The position numbers and the translations under genes are program-made. From Cordylochernes scorpioides (lineage: Eukaryota > Arthropoda > Arachnida > Pseudoscorpiones > Chernetidae), in NCBI GenBank assembly GCA_030710605.1, contig CP092871.1, positions 69,224,294 through 69,288,293 on the forward strand: a stretch of 64,000 bases of DNA. Direction: 5' to 3'. Shown one piece after another: positions 1 to 11,400 of this stretch; position 1 is the stretch's first letter, and each line of letters opens with the position of its first letter. Below the pieces are notes generated by a model. It saw only the letters and a list, made by a program, of their open reading frames with translations. It was not told where the DNA came from and searched no databases.

Positions 1-59
1 TTACCACAAAGGACGGTGCGGAGTTATAGCAACTGGATGAAAATGCAAACGGGGGAGAA

Positions 60-1339
60 TTGGTAGTATCTCCAGACCCACAATTGAAATCTACTACATG
101 TAAAAATTCTAATGACATTTTATACTGGAACATAAATGGATACATGAGAGCTAGTTCATTGTTTGATCTTCTCGATTATGTAAAACATTATCATATTTTT
201 GCACTTGCAGAAACCTGGCTCGACCGCAATATACAAGTTGACATACATGAATTTACTATCTATGAATCGCTGGCTACAAGATGCTGCAAGACTGGAAGAC
301 CGTCTGGTGGAATACTGGTCGGAATCAGCAAAATGTTCGCAAATTATATTTACAAAATAGAAATTGAGCCTGACTGGATTTCAATTTGTTTTAAACAAAC
401 CTCTATATGTAAACTGTGTATACTAGTCGCATATTTACCAGCTGGTGATACTTTTAAGCTCAACCTAAACAAACTATTTAGGTTTATTGATGAAAGATTT
501 TTACGTGGCTACGAAATAATGCTGGCGGGTGACCTTAACATTCGAACGGGATCTATGGGGGGTTTTCACAATGTATTTGCGCTCTCTTCAAATATTTTCT
601 CACAGCGTAATTCCAGTGATAAGATGATCTCTCCAAATGCAACCCATTTTGTTGAGTTCCTCGACAATAGTTTACTGACAATATTAAATGGCAGATCGAT
701 GGCAGATCAAAATGGCAATTTTACTTACATCTCAGACCGTGGCTCTTCGGTCTTGGATTACTTTGTGGTGACCCCTTGCTTTTGGATCTAATTGAGAACT
801 TCCAAGTTGAATGTTCTCCATACTCGGACCATCTCCCTATCACCTTGTCTGCCCTCACAGTGCCTGGTTCTGATCGCAGAATTACTTCATTGCAGTCGAT
901 GGTGAATTACTCGAGACATACAAATCCAACACCTTTAACAAGTTATAGATGGACACATGAGAACTCACAGTTTTTCTTGCAGACCCTAAACGAAATACAC
1001 CTGAATTGGAATCACTCAATAGATAGTATAATGAGGCTTTTAACTGATAAAATCATTGATACTATGGGCAAAGCGGGGATGCAGAGAAGATCTAAAACAT
1101 CGAACCCAAATTCAAAGCCCTGGTTTGATCGAGAATGTTATCTGACAAAAAATAATACTAAATCCCATCTTAAAATCTACATGAAATCAAAAAAAGAAAC
1201 AGACAGTGTTAACTATATTTCAAAAAAGAAATTCTATGCTGCATTAATTAGAGATAAAAAGAAAAAAAATACTACCAATCATTGCATGTTAATTTATCAA
1301 GCAATACTCATGACTCTAAAAACTTTTGGAAAACAATAA
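60..1339 (+). pseudogene. LINE endonuclease (apurinic-like) domain, frameshifted
   Basis: The first frame (60-791) carries ETWL, GGILVGI, AGDLNIR and a GNFTYIS...SSVLDYF stretch. The next frame (776-1339) carries YSDHLPITL. Together these are the successive motifs of the exonuclease-endonuclease-phosphatase fold that nicks target DNA for LINE integration: metal-binding E, GDxN, and the terminal SDH. The frame change at about 775 lies between the LDY and SDH motifs. The region from 1340 to 1598 continues the linker in yet other frames. The true start is not identifiable, because the 5' end of the element lies at or beyond the window edge. Confidence 0.8.
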
Positions 1340-1598
1340 GCATTTATAAAAAAAAAGTTTTATTCAAGGAAACATATCGCTTCAAGAATGGCACCAATTT
1401 TACGGCGAACTACTCTCATCTGAAACATCAACAGAATATATCCTTCCTATACTAAACACGCTTTCAGTGGATACAGGCTTATTGGCGGAAATTACAATGA
1501 GGGAGATAACAGAAGAAATCTAGCGTTTAAAGAACTATAAAGCAGCTGGAATCGACGAGGTACCGAACGAAGCAATTAAGCTCTTTCCCCACAGTTAC

Positions 1599-3171
1599 TT
1601 GCTGTTACTCAAGGATCTATACAACAGAATAGTAAGATCAGCCGTATTCCCACTCTCCTTCTCGAAGTCTATTATTCACCCGATTTTTAAAAATGGCGAT
1701 TCTGATAATCCATCCAACTACCGCGGATTCTCACTGCTGAGCAATTTCGCGAAACTATTTATAGCAATACTTAGGTCCCGCCTAGTCAAATGGATTGAAA
1801 CTAATGATATTATCCCAGAGAATCAAGCGGGCTTTAGATCTGCTCACTCATGTCAAGATCATATTTTCATATTGACGTCTGTAATCCAACTTGCCCTAAG
1901 GAAGAAAAGAGGTAAATGTTACTCCTTCTTTGTAGACTTAAAAAAAGCTTTTGATACGGTTTCTCACGCATTGCTATGGACAAAACTAGTCAAAATAGGA
2001 CTGAATCACCGATTTGTCAACCTAATTAAATGTTATTATGAAGACATGACCGCTGCGGTTCGTTGGAACAATTCTATCACCGAATTCATTGAAATTCGTT
2101 CGGGGGTGCTCCAAGGTGACCCACTATCCCCATGCCTATTCCTACTCTTTATTAATGATTTGATTAAAATATTTGATGACTCGGGGTTGTCAGGAAGATA
2201 CTTACCCAATTTCGGAAACATACACCTCCTCCTATATGCCGACGATATTGTTTTGATCGGTGATTCTAAAATAAACCTTCAATTGAAAATCAATATACTC
2301 TGAAAACCTATCTAGAAACTAACTTACTAACTCTGAACGAAAACAAGTCAAGAATAATGGTTTTCCGTAATGGAGGAAAGGTGGCACGTTCAGAAAGATG
2401 GTATTGGGGTCAAAGTCCTTTAAGTGTTACATCAAAATATACGTACCTGGGCTACCGCTCACCCCTTCGATTTCTTTCACTCAAGTTGCCTTAAATTATA
2501 GAGGCAGGACCATGGCCGCGATGGGTGCTGTGGGGGAGATTATTCTGAGGTCCAAGCTCAAATCCTTCCATGCAAGTATGAGATTGTTGGATTCTAAGAT
2601 CTTGACAGTCCTACTCTATGCGGCTCCAATCTGGGCACATAACCAGGCCTTAATCTTAGATAGAATCCAGGATACCTTTCTCAGACGTTTTCTGTGCCTT
2701 CCAGGCTACTCCGGGCTATATTTTGAGGTCCGAAACAGGAAGAAACTCTCTTGATATCACAGTGAAAAAACTAACTTTAAAATTCTGGACTAGAATTCTG
2801 AAAATGGACGGCAGCAGGCTACCTTCAATTTGTTTGGCACATTTGTGGGACATTTCAATTTCTTCAAAACAGAATATCGGACTGGTAAAAAGTATAACAG
2901 TGCTACTCAATACCACCAGTCTCTCATGGCTTGTTGGATGTACAGACTTCAATATTCTACAAAGATACATTCCCCTAATTATTAGAACGGCAACCGATCA
3001 GTCTTTGCAGATGGATTATGTAAGAATAAGAAAATCAGTACTCTACTCTCACTATAAATACTTTCATTCATCACCTACAATGGAACGCTATCTGAATGAC
3101 AATATCCCCCTAACCTTAAAGAGAATCATTGCACAAGTAAGAAGCCTTTTTGTAGTACAGAGAATTAATCA
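1599..3171 (+). pseudogene. LINE reverse transcriptase, fragmented
   Basis: RT motifs appear in order in 1599-2303: NYRGFSLLSNFAKL (motif 2), NQAGFRSAHSCQDHI (motif 3), FVDLKKAFDTV (motif A, catalytic Asp), SGVLQGDPLSPCLF (motif B) and LLYADDIVLIG (motif C, YADD). Reading then moves frame into 2398-2754 (thumb, with LLYAAPIWAHNQ) and 2723-3184. The last frame runs into the inserted LTR, so its apparent end VCA is LTR-encoded. It would copy its own RNA by target-primed reverse transcription, but this copy cannot make the protein. Confidence 0.85.
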
Positions 3172-3530
3172 TGTTTGCGCCTAGCTATGTAAATCACTAG
3201 CTAGGCTGCATTGATTCATAGTCATGCAAATTTTTTCTTTCTTTCTTTTAATTATGTAAATATGTGTGTATATAAAATGAGTGGATGATTGAATAAAGTT
3301 AGTGTGTTAGCAATATCGTGTGAGGCGTTCTTCCTCTAGTCATACAACGTGCTACATCTCAGTCTCGCGAAGGAACATCATTCTCGTTAGTCAATCACGC
3401 AGGTCTGGTCTCGTAACATACAGTCCAACTTAAGCTCTGCCACATATCGTCAACACCTGAGACCAGAAAGAAGGCGGAAGGAGCTACACGGAAGACCAAA
3501 CTATTACTGTGAGGAACCAGGCTCCCAACA
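3172..3530 (+). repeat. 5' LTR of nested BEL/Pao element
   Basis: Begins TGTTTGCGCC and ends CCCAACA. It contains a possible TATA segment (tatataaaatga) and AATAAA near 3290. It matches 4612-4967 with scattered differences, so the copy is not very recent. A TGG-containing primer-binding-like sequence (TGGTCCCTCGAGCC) follows two bases after the LTR end. Confidence 0.85.
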
Positions 3531-3602
3531 TATGGTCCCTCGAGCCGGATATTAAGGAAAAGAGCGTGGTTCTACTGAGAAGAAACCTTCAAAACTGAAA
3601 AC

Positions 3603-4175
3603 ATGTCTAAAGCAATGAAAGGCATAAAGATCAAGATCCGTTCACAGATAAGACGAATGGATAGATACCTGGCATCCGTGGATGAAGACATATCGGGAGG
3701 CGATCTCCATAAATTGAAACTGATAGAAGAGGGAATTACAGAAATAAAAACGGAGACAAAAATCCTATTCGATGAGTTATTTGATCAGGAGGAAGTAGAT
3801 GAAGACAAGGAACTCGAAGGTTATGAAGCGATTCAAGATAAAATGGAAAAACTGGAATTAAGGCTTAGGCGTGCATTAGAAGGAATGCAAAGTACAGCTG
3901 ATACAAAACAAACAAAGGGCATCGAAACAGTGATATTGCCCAAGTTCGAGTTGCCTCACTTCTATGGAGATGCGAACTCTTGGTTCAATTTCAAGGAGGT
4001 CTTCGGAATGACCATAGATCAAAATCCAGGGCTAAATGATCTACAAAGGCTACAATATTTGGGCTCCGCAGTAAAGGGAGAGGCGGCCAAACTGATACGT
4101 GGGTTCCCGATATCATCAGAAAGCTACAGGCAAGCATCGACATTATTCTATGTGCAGATATGTATGCATATCTGA
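3603..4175 (+). pseudogene. BEL/Pao Gag, N-terminal part
   Basis: The 190-codon frame starts MSKAMKGIKIK at the expected distance after the 5' LTR. It has a long charged, probably coiled-coil N-terminal half, then LPKFELPHFYGDANSWFNF and LQRLQYLGSAVKGEA, the signature of Pao-family Gag. It breaks at about 4135, where the protease-region sequence DMYAYLMQG begins in another frame. A deletion has therefore joined gag to pol out of frame. The product would be a truncated capsid-like protein. Confidence 0.8.
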
Positions 4176-4595
4176 TGCAAGGAGAGAAAAAGATGCTGGG
4201 AAGGAACCAGCCTATAGCAGTGAATTCAAAGCTCGGTTGGATTCTGATGGGCAAAGTGGACAGCTCTCTCTCGTCGAGCTATAAAGGTGGACCTTGTAGC
4301 CTTGCGGTTCAAACAACATCAGATGGTCAGGTGGGAGATTTCAGGGAATCGGAGTCAGTGCCGTCATTACAGGACCAGAATCCAAGGGAAGAAGTTTATG
4401 AAACTTATTGCCAGAAAACCTATTCCAGAGGTGGCCAAGGAAGATGCAGAGTGAGACTGCTATTAAGGAAAGCTCATCAAAACAACTCCATTCCTACCTC
4501 TAGATCGCCAATAACGCAACGGAGGAGCTTTCAGGAGACCAATCGCCAAGCTGGCCCCTCTTCCCATTGCGCCTCAAGATCTGAACTGAAGTTCA
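4140..4595 (+). pseudogene. BEL/Pao protease-RT junction remnant
   Basis: Reading MYAYLMQGEKKMLGRNQP then [15 protein letters not shown] matches the segment between protease and reverse transcriptase in Pao elements; compare [14 protein letters not shown] in the intact element at 8.5-12.4 kb of this window. It is followed by ESVPSLQ and a short degraded stretch. No RT catalytic motif, RNase H or integrase remains. Confidence 0.7.
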
Positions 4596-4599
4596 GCGG

Positions 4600-4611
4600 T
4601 GGGGGGGAGTA
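4600..4611 (+). promoter_or_regulatory. Polypurine tract of nested BEL/Pao element
   Basis: GGTGGGGGGGAGTA lies immediately upstream of the second LTR, where plus-strand DNA synthesis would be primed. Confidence 0.7.
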
Positions 4612-4967
4612 TGTTTGCGCCTAGCTATGTAAATCACTAGCTAGGCTGCATTGATTCATAGTCATGCAAATTCTTTCTTTATTTCTTTTAATTATGTAAA
4701 TATGTGTGTATATAAAATGAGTGGATGATTGAATAAAGTGTGTGTTAGCAAATTCGTGTGAGGCGTACTTCCTCTAGTCATACAGCGGGCTACATCGCAG
4801 TCTTGCGAAGGAACAACTTTCTCGGCAGGCAATCCGCCGGTCTAGTCTCGTAACTTACAGTCCAAAATTAAGCTCTGCCACATATCGTCAACACCTGAGA
4901 CCAGAAAGAAGGCAGTAGGAGCTACAGGAAGTCCGGGCTACTAGTGTCAGGAAACAAGCTCCCAACA
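4612..4967 (+). repeat. 3' LTR of nested BEL/Pao element
   Basis: Direct repeat of 3172-3530, beginning TGTTTGCGCC and ending CCCAACA. Confidence 0.85.
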
Positions 4968-5134
4968 TATGGTATCTATCCATTCGTCTTATCTGTGAAC
5001 GGATCTTGATCTTTATGCCTTTCATTGCTTTAGACATGTTTTCAGTTTTGAAGGTTTCTTCTCAGTAGAACCACGCTCTTTTCCTTAATATCCGGTTCGA
5101 TATGGACCATATGTTGGGAGCCTGGTTCCTCACA
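4968..5134 (-). repeat. Inverted copy of the nested element's 5' region
   Basis: Reverse complement of about 3509-3668 (LTR end, primer-binding region, leader and first gag codons). It sits between the 3' LTR and the right-hand AATCA duplication, so it arrived in the same insertion. This suggests strand switching during reverse transcription or integration of a rearranged cDNA. Confidence 0.8.
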
Positions 5135-5139
5135 AATCA

Positions 5140-5299
5140 TGTTTCACTATTGAAAACTAGGACCATAAAATTCACCTTATGCAACGGTGAATTTAGTCTC
5201 GATTTTCCACACTACATGTTCTACTGCAAGGCAATGGAAGAAGAAAGAAAATTATTCGTCAAGAGACCGGCTATAATAGCAATTCGCCTTATGTTTTAA
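5140..5299 (+). pseudogene. C-terminal end of the 1-3 kb LINE
   Basis: After the LTR insertion the frame resumes as VSLLKTRTIKF, then TLCNGEF...HYMFYCKAMEEER. This is a degraded Cys/His motif like those ending LINE ORF2 proteins. The same frame precedes the insertion, which supports it being one gene split by the insertion. Confidence 0.7.
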
Positions 5300-5728
5300 T
5301 GGCAAAAGTCGTAAAATCCAGACCCTTTGCATTCGCTTTTTATAAATGCTGGAAATCAGCTCAATCAAAATGTTTAGCACAGACACCGGATCCAACTCGA
5401 TAATTGGTCGAGGTCAATACCCAATATTTGTATATAACTATGATGCTAATCTGTTATTTATTTATTTTGTCCTACCAGGAGAATCCTGTATGGCACGTGT
5501 GCCCAATAAAGGCTATTGTTGTTGTGTATATCAAGTTTTTGCGAGTTTTCATTAATATATATCCCAAGGATATTAGTGTGCTTTGATTATACGATTTCAG
5601 TGAGCTTTGTTTTCCTTCATCAAGCACATATGGTGTTTTGAGTTTCTAGGTATTGATTAGAAGCAATGGGATACAGTAAAACCTTCCATGAGAGACTAGT
5701 CTAATGAACCACCACCTCTTTGATATTG
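5300..5728. other. Non-coding, probable LINE 3' region
   Basis: AT-rich sequence with no recognisable motif. It may be the 3' untranslated part of the LINE upstream. Confidence 0.3.
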
Positions 5729-5800
5729 TAGTTGTTGTGTCCAATGAAGAGCCTCAGATGTCTCCATGCATCTCTATCACAGCAATGTTCTCTATCTGCT
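5729..5800 (-). repeat. 3' end of a second LINE family (HGDI-tail LINE)
   Basis: On the minus strand this reads AVIEMHGDI, stop, then a tail ending GGACACAACAACTAC. The same terminus occurs at 38077-38190 and 59204-59485. It is a dead, 5'-truncated copy. Confidence 0.7.
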
Positions 5801-5984
5801 GGAGATATCGGTTTTGCTCTTCATTGGAAAATAGGAGCCGTTGCCATATTAGTCACCTTGGAAATGAACCATAATTTGGTCGAATATTCCAAGGGTCCAT
5901 GGGGGACCGCAGGGAGGTGTGGTCGGACTTCTCTTCCCAACCTCTTTGATCAACCACTCTTTTGTAACGATAAAAAAATAACTT

Positions 5985-6200
5985 GACCCAACATAACCCA
6001 ATTGATTGGGGAGGGGGCAAGGTTCATCATTGGTGAACCCTCCCAGCGCTTTTGCCATTTTAATCTACAGACCGCTTTATTATTGTATTAGACTGAATTT
6101 CTCATATACTCTTCCCCACTCACCTTGGTTATAGAATATGAAATATGAGTGCTCAATAGAACTACAGACATATGCTTTTATGACTAGAAATATATATTTG
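5985..6200 (-). repeat. Fold-back family F copy (degenerate)
   Basis: Contains the family word TGGGAGGGTTCACCA on the minus strand followed by ATGATGA, plus the upstream GCGGTCTGTAGATTAAA. Family F recurs at about ten places in the window (best copies 24027-24291 and within 45749-46173). Confidence 0.6.
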
Positions 6201-6384
6201 AGACAATAGACAATTAAAATATTTTATTGACATCTTGTCAATACATGCAAAGTTCTGAAAATAGAGCAATCCATACTTAAATCGTTTAATTATTAAAAAT
6301 GCATATATCAGATTGAATAAAATATTTATTTAGATATATATTAGAAATATATATCTAAATTAAAGATGTACTGCAAAGCGGTCT

Positions 6385-6480
6385 AGAGATTAAAATGTGG
6401 CGAAACCTTTGGAAGAGTTGACCACTGATGATCCATGCCCTACCTCAATCAATTTTTATTAATTGCAGTATAAGACCTGT
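6385..6480 (+). repeat. Fold-back family F copy (degenerate)
   Basis: GGTCTAGAGATTAAAA, GTGGCGAAACC and GACCACTGATGATCCA follow in the family order. No terminal repeats were found around it. Confidence 0.55.
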
Positions 6481-7019
6481 TGGAATAGATTTAACTAGAA
6501 GTAGTTTTCAAAAAGCAACGCGTTATAATTATAAATAATATAAAGTTACAATTCTCTAAAGAAGTAAACAACATTCCAAAGAGCTGGCCCAGCTTTGAAC
6601 TCTAGTTACCAACCAACCCAGATCTCAGCGGAGAAACTTTTTTTTCAAGCAGGCGGTCGTGCTTTGTTTAGACCGGACACAAAGGAAGGACAGCGACTGT
6701 GTCAACTTTAATGTCACGGCGATAGACGTAATATTTACCTCTGTAAAGACAACGTAACGTGTCTAGATTATGTCCTTTCTAAATTGGTCTCACCGCAAAA
6801 CTTTTATTTTATAAGATTGTTTAGCTCCTTATTTATTTGAGTACAAATGAAAAACTTTTCGTGTAAGAAATTTAATATATACAATTGAACTTGGATAATT
6901 CAAAGCTCAAGGGACCAAAAGAAAATTCGAATTATCCAAAAATTCCAATTAAAAACGGAAATTCCAACATTTTTCCTTTCCAATTTTTAAAATGCCCAGT
7001 TTACAACGAACCATGAACA
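6481..7019. other. No gene recognised
   Basis: AT-rich repeat-like sequence. I see no ORF of note, no RNA gene and no terminal repeat. Confidence 0.4.
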
Positions 7020-7400
7020 TTTTAAGGGTTTTTTATCAAAAATTGGAGCGGTTAAGGACTCTAGCTGTCATTGTGGCAACGAATTCCAGGACTCGAGATA
7101 CCTACTGCTGAAATGCCCACTCTTCTTCACCGCTAGACAACAGGCAGTAAACAATGTTGTAGATCTATATCAATTTGTAAATAGCAGAGAGAATTATCAT
7201 AGATTTAACTATTTTTGTAAATATATTTATTATTATCTTTCAAACCTGAAAGGTTCAGGTTCCTAATATATATATTATTGTTTCTCTTTTTATTTTTTTG
7301 ATTACTTTCTTGTGTATAACTGTTTCTGTTTAAAAAATGTAAATCGACGCAATTATCCCTAGCCGGGATAACGCGTTTTGTGTGTTGAAATAAATAGAAG
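7020..7400 (+). pseudogene. LINE ORF2 C-terminus and 3' region
   Basis: The frame SSCHCGNEFQDSRYLLLKCP, then LFFTARQQAV, shows a CxC...C pattern followed by an R-containing helix, as at the end of many LINE ORF2 proteins. It ends shortly after NLKGSGS. The following 3' region holds CGCAATTATCCCTAGCCGGG and AATAAA; a related string (cgcaattatccagatcgg) lies near 52450. Confidence 0.6.
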
Positions 7401-7544
7401 AAAAATATTTGAATTAAAGACGTTAGAATTATACAAGTTCTATTGTATTACCTTTTACATGTCATTTCATTTCGTATAGCGCTGTCTACACTTATACTAT
7501 GTACATATGGTACTACAAGTAAAATGAATTGTAACATGTTTCTT

Positions 7545-7590
7545 TATTGAAATGCCGAAAGCTTTCGAGAGTTATCTCTCCCTCAGACCT
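7545..7590 (-). ncRNA. Degenerate PLE-type hammerhead
   Basis: On the minus strand CTGAGGG, a GAGAG/CTCTC hairpin with ATAA loop, then GAAAGCTT and AATAAA downstream follow the order of the PLE hammerhead at 35672. The core is altered (CTGAGGG for CTGATGA), so activity is unlikely. The BEL element has inserted just beside it. Confidence 0.45.
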
Positions 7591-7612
7591 ACTGAATTTG
7601 CAAATAAGGTAT

Positions 7613-8012
7613 TGTTTTGTTTCCCACTTGGCAAATACGCAAGGAGGAAAAGCAGAATGATTGTTTACAAAACAATTTGTTCTCGTTAGGCTTAATTGAA
7701 TAGAATGTTTTATACTAGCTTAAAGAAACAAATGTACTTATCTTTGGTCAGGCAATTATCCCAAGCTTTACAAATGAATTTATTTTAACTCTCTTTACAA
7801 TGAATATTTAAAGAATTTACAAAAGAATTAAAGCCGCAGCTGATAGGCCTTGTTGTTTAGTGGCGAGCGTCCTCAGAATATTCGAGAAGGTGGCGAGCTC
7901 CCCCTGGCGGTGCCGCCAGCTGGCCTCCCATTGGTCAGCGATGACGTAGCTCTTCTTTCTCTCACCGCTGCGCGCTGCCTTCTGCCACCTATGTTCAGAA
8001 TAAAACTAAACA
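7613..8012 (-). repeat. 3' LTR of BEL/Pao element
   Basis: On the minus strand it starts TGTTTAGTTTTATTC and ends GGGAAACAAAACA. It is the same length as the partner LTR at 13301-13700; the one difference I noticed is GAGCTCCCC against GAGCTCTCC. Confidence 0.95.
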
Positions 8013-8024
8013 TACTCCCCTCCT
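8013..8024 (-). promoter_or_regulatory. Polypurine tract of BEL/Pao element
   Basis: AGGAGGGGAGTA on the minus strand directly abuts the 3' LTR; it would prime plus-strand synthesis. Confidence 0.8.
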
Positions 8025-8100
8025 GTGGACGTAGTCCACACACAAGGCAAAAGAAAAGGATCACATAGTGTAGAAAGTTTTTTTTTTTGAAGAAGAAGAA

Positions 8101-8457
8101 TTAGAATGGCATAAGTGCAATCTTCGAGATGGGTCTTATTAGATGATGTTGTTTCTCTGTTTGAAGTTCCACAACTCGGACAATGCCATCCGCTCCAGGT
8201 GACACCTTGGTGATGCGGCCAAGGCTCCACTGCATTGAAGGCATAGGAAAGTCTTTTACCAACACCAAATCTCCTACCTTCAGGTTGGAAGAGGGTTTTT
8301 TCCATTTGGACCCTTGTTGCAGATTGTTTAGATATTCCCTGGACCATCTTTGCCAGAAAACATCTCTGGCCTTTTGAGTTAATTTCCATCTAGTTAAGTA
8401 ATTGTCATTAGGGTGATAACTGGGCTCTGGGAGTGCTGTTAATGGTCTTCCAATCAA
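8101..8457 (-). pseudogene. BEL/Pao polyprotein C-terminal domain, out of frame with pol
   Basis: [12 protein letters not shown] opens the segment, followed by RWKLTQKARDVFWQRWSREY, LQQGSKWKK, VGDLVLVKD and WSLGRITKVSPGADGIVR. This is the usual end of Pao polyproteins after integrase. It should continue the 8454-12398 frame, but the frames part in a run of T at about 8457. A short-read or long-read homopolymer error could explain this as well as a mutation. Confidence 0.85.
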
Positions 8458-11400
8458 AAAATATGTCCTGGAGTGAGAGGGTTGAAATCATTTGGATCCG
8501 AACTCATCGGATACAACGGGCGAGAATTCAAGCACGCTTCAATTTGACTTGTCAGAGTATTGAGTTCTTCAAAATTTAACACTGCAGATTTTAAACACCT
8601 TAGGAGATGATACTTCAATGATTTAATTCCTGCTTCCCAAATGCCGCCGAAGTTTGGAGCAGATGGAGGTATAAAATGCCAAGTGATGTGTTCATTAGCG
8701 ACATAATTTTGAATTGAAGAATCCTTTACAAGTTGATGTATATTATTCAAAATATTCTTAGCTCCTTTAAAGTTAGTAGCGTTGTCGGTGAAAATATCAG
8801 AGGGTTTTCCTCGACGAGAGATGAATCTTCTAAAAGCAGCGAGGAAGGCAGGGGTTGACAGATCTGAAACTATCTCAAGGTGAATAGCCTTCGTTGAGAA
8901 ACAAATGAATAATGCTATATATGATTTTAATGTTACTTTTGTTCTTATGACATTAGGTTTAGTTATAAATGGTCCTGCGAAGTCTATTCCTGTTTTGCTA
9001 AAAGGGCTTGAGGGTATGATTCTATGGATAGGCAGATCTCCCATGATTTGTTTTGACACTTGGCGTTTCGTCTTGAAACATGTCATGCAACGATTAATGA
9101 GCTTTTTTACTAGAATTCTACCGGATGGAATCCAGTACTTTTGTCGGATGGCACACAGAGTTAATTGGAGACCAGAATGAAGATGCTCTACGTGGAATTG
9201 TTGAACAATCAATTCTGTAACGAAATGGTTGTGAGGAAGAATTATTGGATGCTTCTCATTGAATTGCAGGTTGGATTTGCGCAGTCGACCTCCTACACGT
9301 AGAATTCCTGATGAATTAATAAATGGGTTTAAGGATAAAAGTTTTGAGTTTGTTGGTAGTACTTTGCTTTGATTACAACATTGAATTTCAGTTTGAAATT
9401 CTGAACTTTGAATGATTTGAATAAGAGTTCGAATTGAATTATCGAGCTCATTAGAGGACAATTCTTTGTGTTTTATTTTGTCGCTGCTGTGTCTATTGTG
9501 GATAAATCTTAGGAGACATGCCGGAACTCTGCTCAGCTTCCTGAATGTTGAGAATTTAAATATAAAGTATAGAATAGGACAAGTAGTGAAATGAACAATC
9601 GGAACAGTCTTTCTTTTCTCATGACAAACTTCTTTTGGAAGTTCATATGTGAATGGTAACGGATCTTGTAAACTTGAGTTTGATAGCCAATCAGGACCAT
9701 TCCACCAAAGTGAATGGTCTACTAGCTCTGAAGAAGTTATACCTCTGGAGGCGCAATCTGCAGGATTATCCTTGGTAGACACATAGTACCAAGAAGATTG
9801 CAGAGTTAGTCGCTGAATTTCTGCAATCCGGTTACCAACAAAAGGTTTCCAATGTTTTGATTCAGATTTTATCCAACATAAAACAATCTGGGAATCTGTC
9901 CACAAAATTACTCGGTCAATCTGCAACAGCAATGAGCTGCAAATGGAATCATATAAATTTGAAAGGAGAAGAGTAGCACAAAGCTCCAGACGAGGTATTG
10001 ACGTTGCCTTCAAGGGAGCGACTTTTGTCTTGGCAGCAATTAATGTGACTTGAACATGACCAGATTTAAAACGAGATTTCATATAAACAACTGATGAATA
10101 TGCAGATTCGGAAGCATCACAAAATCCATGGAGTTCTAAAGATTGTATAAGTCCCTTGCAGGAAATATATCTAGGAATTTTAATATGATTTAGCATGGCC
10201 AAATCCATTTTCACTCTCCTCCAATGAGAACACAACGATTCAGACAAGGGATCATCCCAATCCAAATCCTGTTTCCACAAAGTTTGGAACAGAATCTTGA
10301 AGCTAATGATCACCGGTGATAACCATCCCAAAGGGTCATAAATTCGAGAAATGTCCGATAACAATTGTCTTTTAGAATATACGTCTTTTAGTGAATTGAC
10401 TGTAATTGTGAAATTATCCGTGGATGGATTCCAATTTATCCCAAGAATCTTAACAGATGAATTATCTCCGATTTCATATGAATCATGTGCTTTCAGCGCT
10501 TCAGGTACCTCTGAAAGAACCTCAGGGACATTTGACATCCATTTTCTTATGCAAAAGCCACCAGAAAAAAGGATTTTCCGGATATCATCAATGAGAACTT
10601 TTGCTTCTTCGATTTTTGTTGCGCCAGAAAGTAGGTCGTCTACATAAAAATCAGTTTTTATGATTTTAGATGCCTCTGGGAACAGGAGTTCTTTGTCGGT
10701 GGCAAGTTGCATCAAGGTACGGATTGCAAGATATGGTGCACACGACATTCCATAAGTTACTGTGAGCAATCTATACTCCAATAAAGATTCCAATGGACTA
10801 TTTCTCCAGAAGATTCTCTGAAAGTCGAGATCAGAAGAGTTCACTTTTATCTGTCTGTACATTTTCTCAATATCTCCCGTAAAAGCTATAGGATTAGTAC
10901 GAAACTTCACAAGAATATTGAAAATATCATGCTGCAATTTTGGTCCAGTATGAAGAAATTCATTTAAGGAGTAATTGTTGCTCGTTTTGCACGATGCATC
11001 AAACACTACTCTTAATTTAGTAGTGCTGCTCTGCTCACGCAGAACGCAATGGTGAGGTATATAATAGCACTTGTCTGATGGTTTGTCACGTTCGTTTTTC
11101 GGAATGAGCTCCATGTGGTTGAGAGAAAGGTATTCCATCATGAAATCCTTATATTGCTGAAGAAGATTCGAAGATTTGTGCAATTTTCTCTCAAGAGCAA
11201 GAAACCGTTCCATGGCATTATGACGTGAGTCTCCGAGATTAGGCACAGATTTAAACGGTAGACCAACAGAATATCTTCCATCTGTTGATATGCAAAAGTT
11301 CTTGTCATAAATGTCCTCGGAACTCTTCTCCTCTTTAGTCAATGGAAGAGCGGCAGGAACCGATTCCAATTCAAAAAACTTTCGCAGATTATCATCTCCT

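Larger units (their letters stand above)
3172..5134 (+). mobile_element. Internally deleted BEL/Pao element nested in the LINE
   Basis: Two direct repeats (3172-3530 and 4612-4967), both starting TGTTTGCGCC, bound an internal region with a Pao-type gag and a scrap of pol. A purine tract lies just before the second LTR. The whole insertion is flanked by the 5-bp duplication AATCA (3167-3171 and 5135-5139), and the LINE frame resumes directly after it. The element is too small to be autonomous. It also carries an inverted copy of its own 5' region (4968-5134) after the 3' LTR, so it inserted as a rearranged cDNA. Confidence 0.85.
1..5299 (+). mobile_element. APE-type LINE (CR1/Jockey-like), 5' incomplete, decayed and interrupted
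   Basis: A non-LTR retrotransposon enters the window at its left edge. Order along the plus strand: endonuclease domain (60-1339), a gap in other frames, reverse transcriptase (1599-2303), a C-terminal region (2304-3171), then a 1963-bp LTR-element insertion, then the last codons with a Cys/His motif (5140-5299). The order EN-RT-CysHis is that of APE-type LINEs. Frame changes near 780, 1340, 2300 and 2720 show it is dead. The clade is uncertain; CR1 or Jockey-group is my best guess from the RT motifs. Confidence 0.8.
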
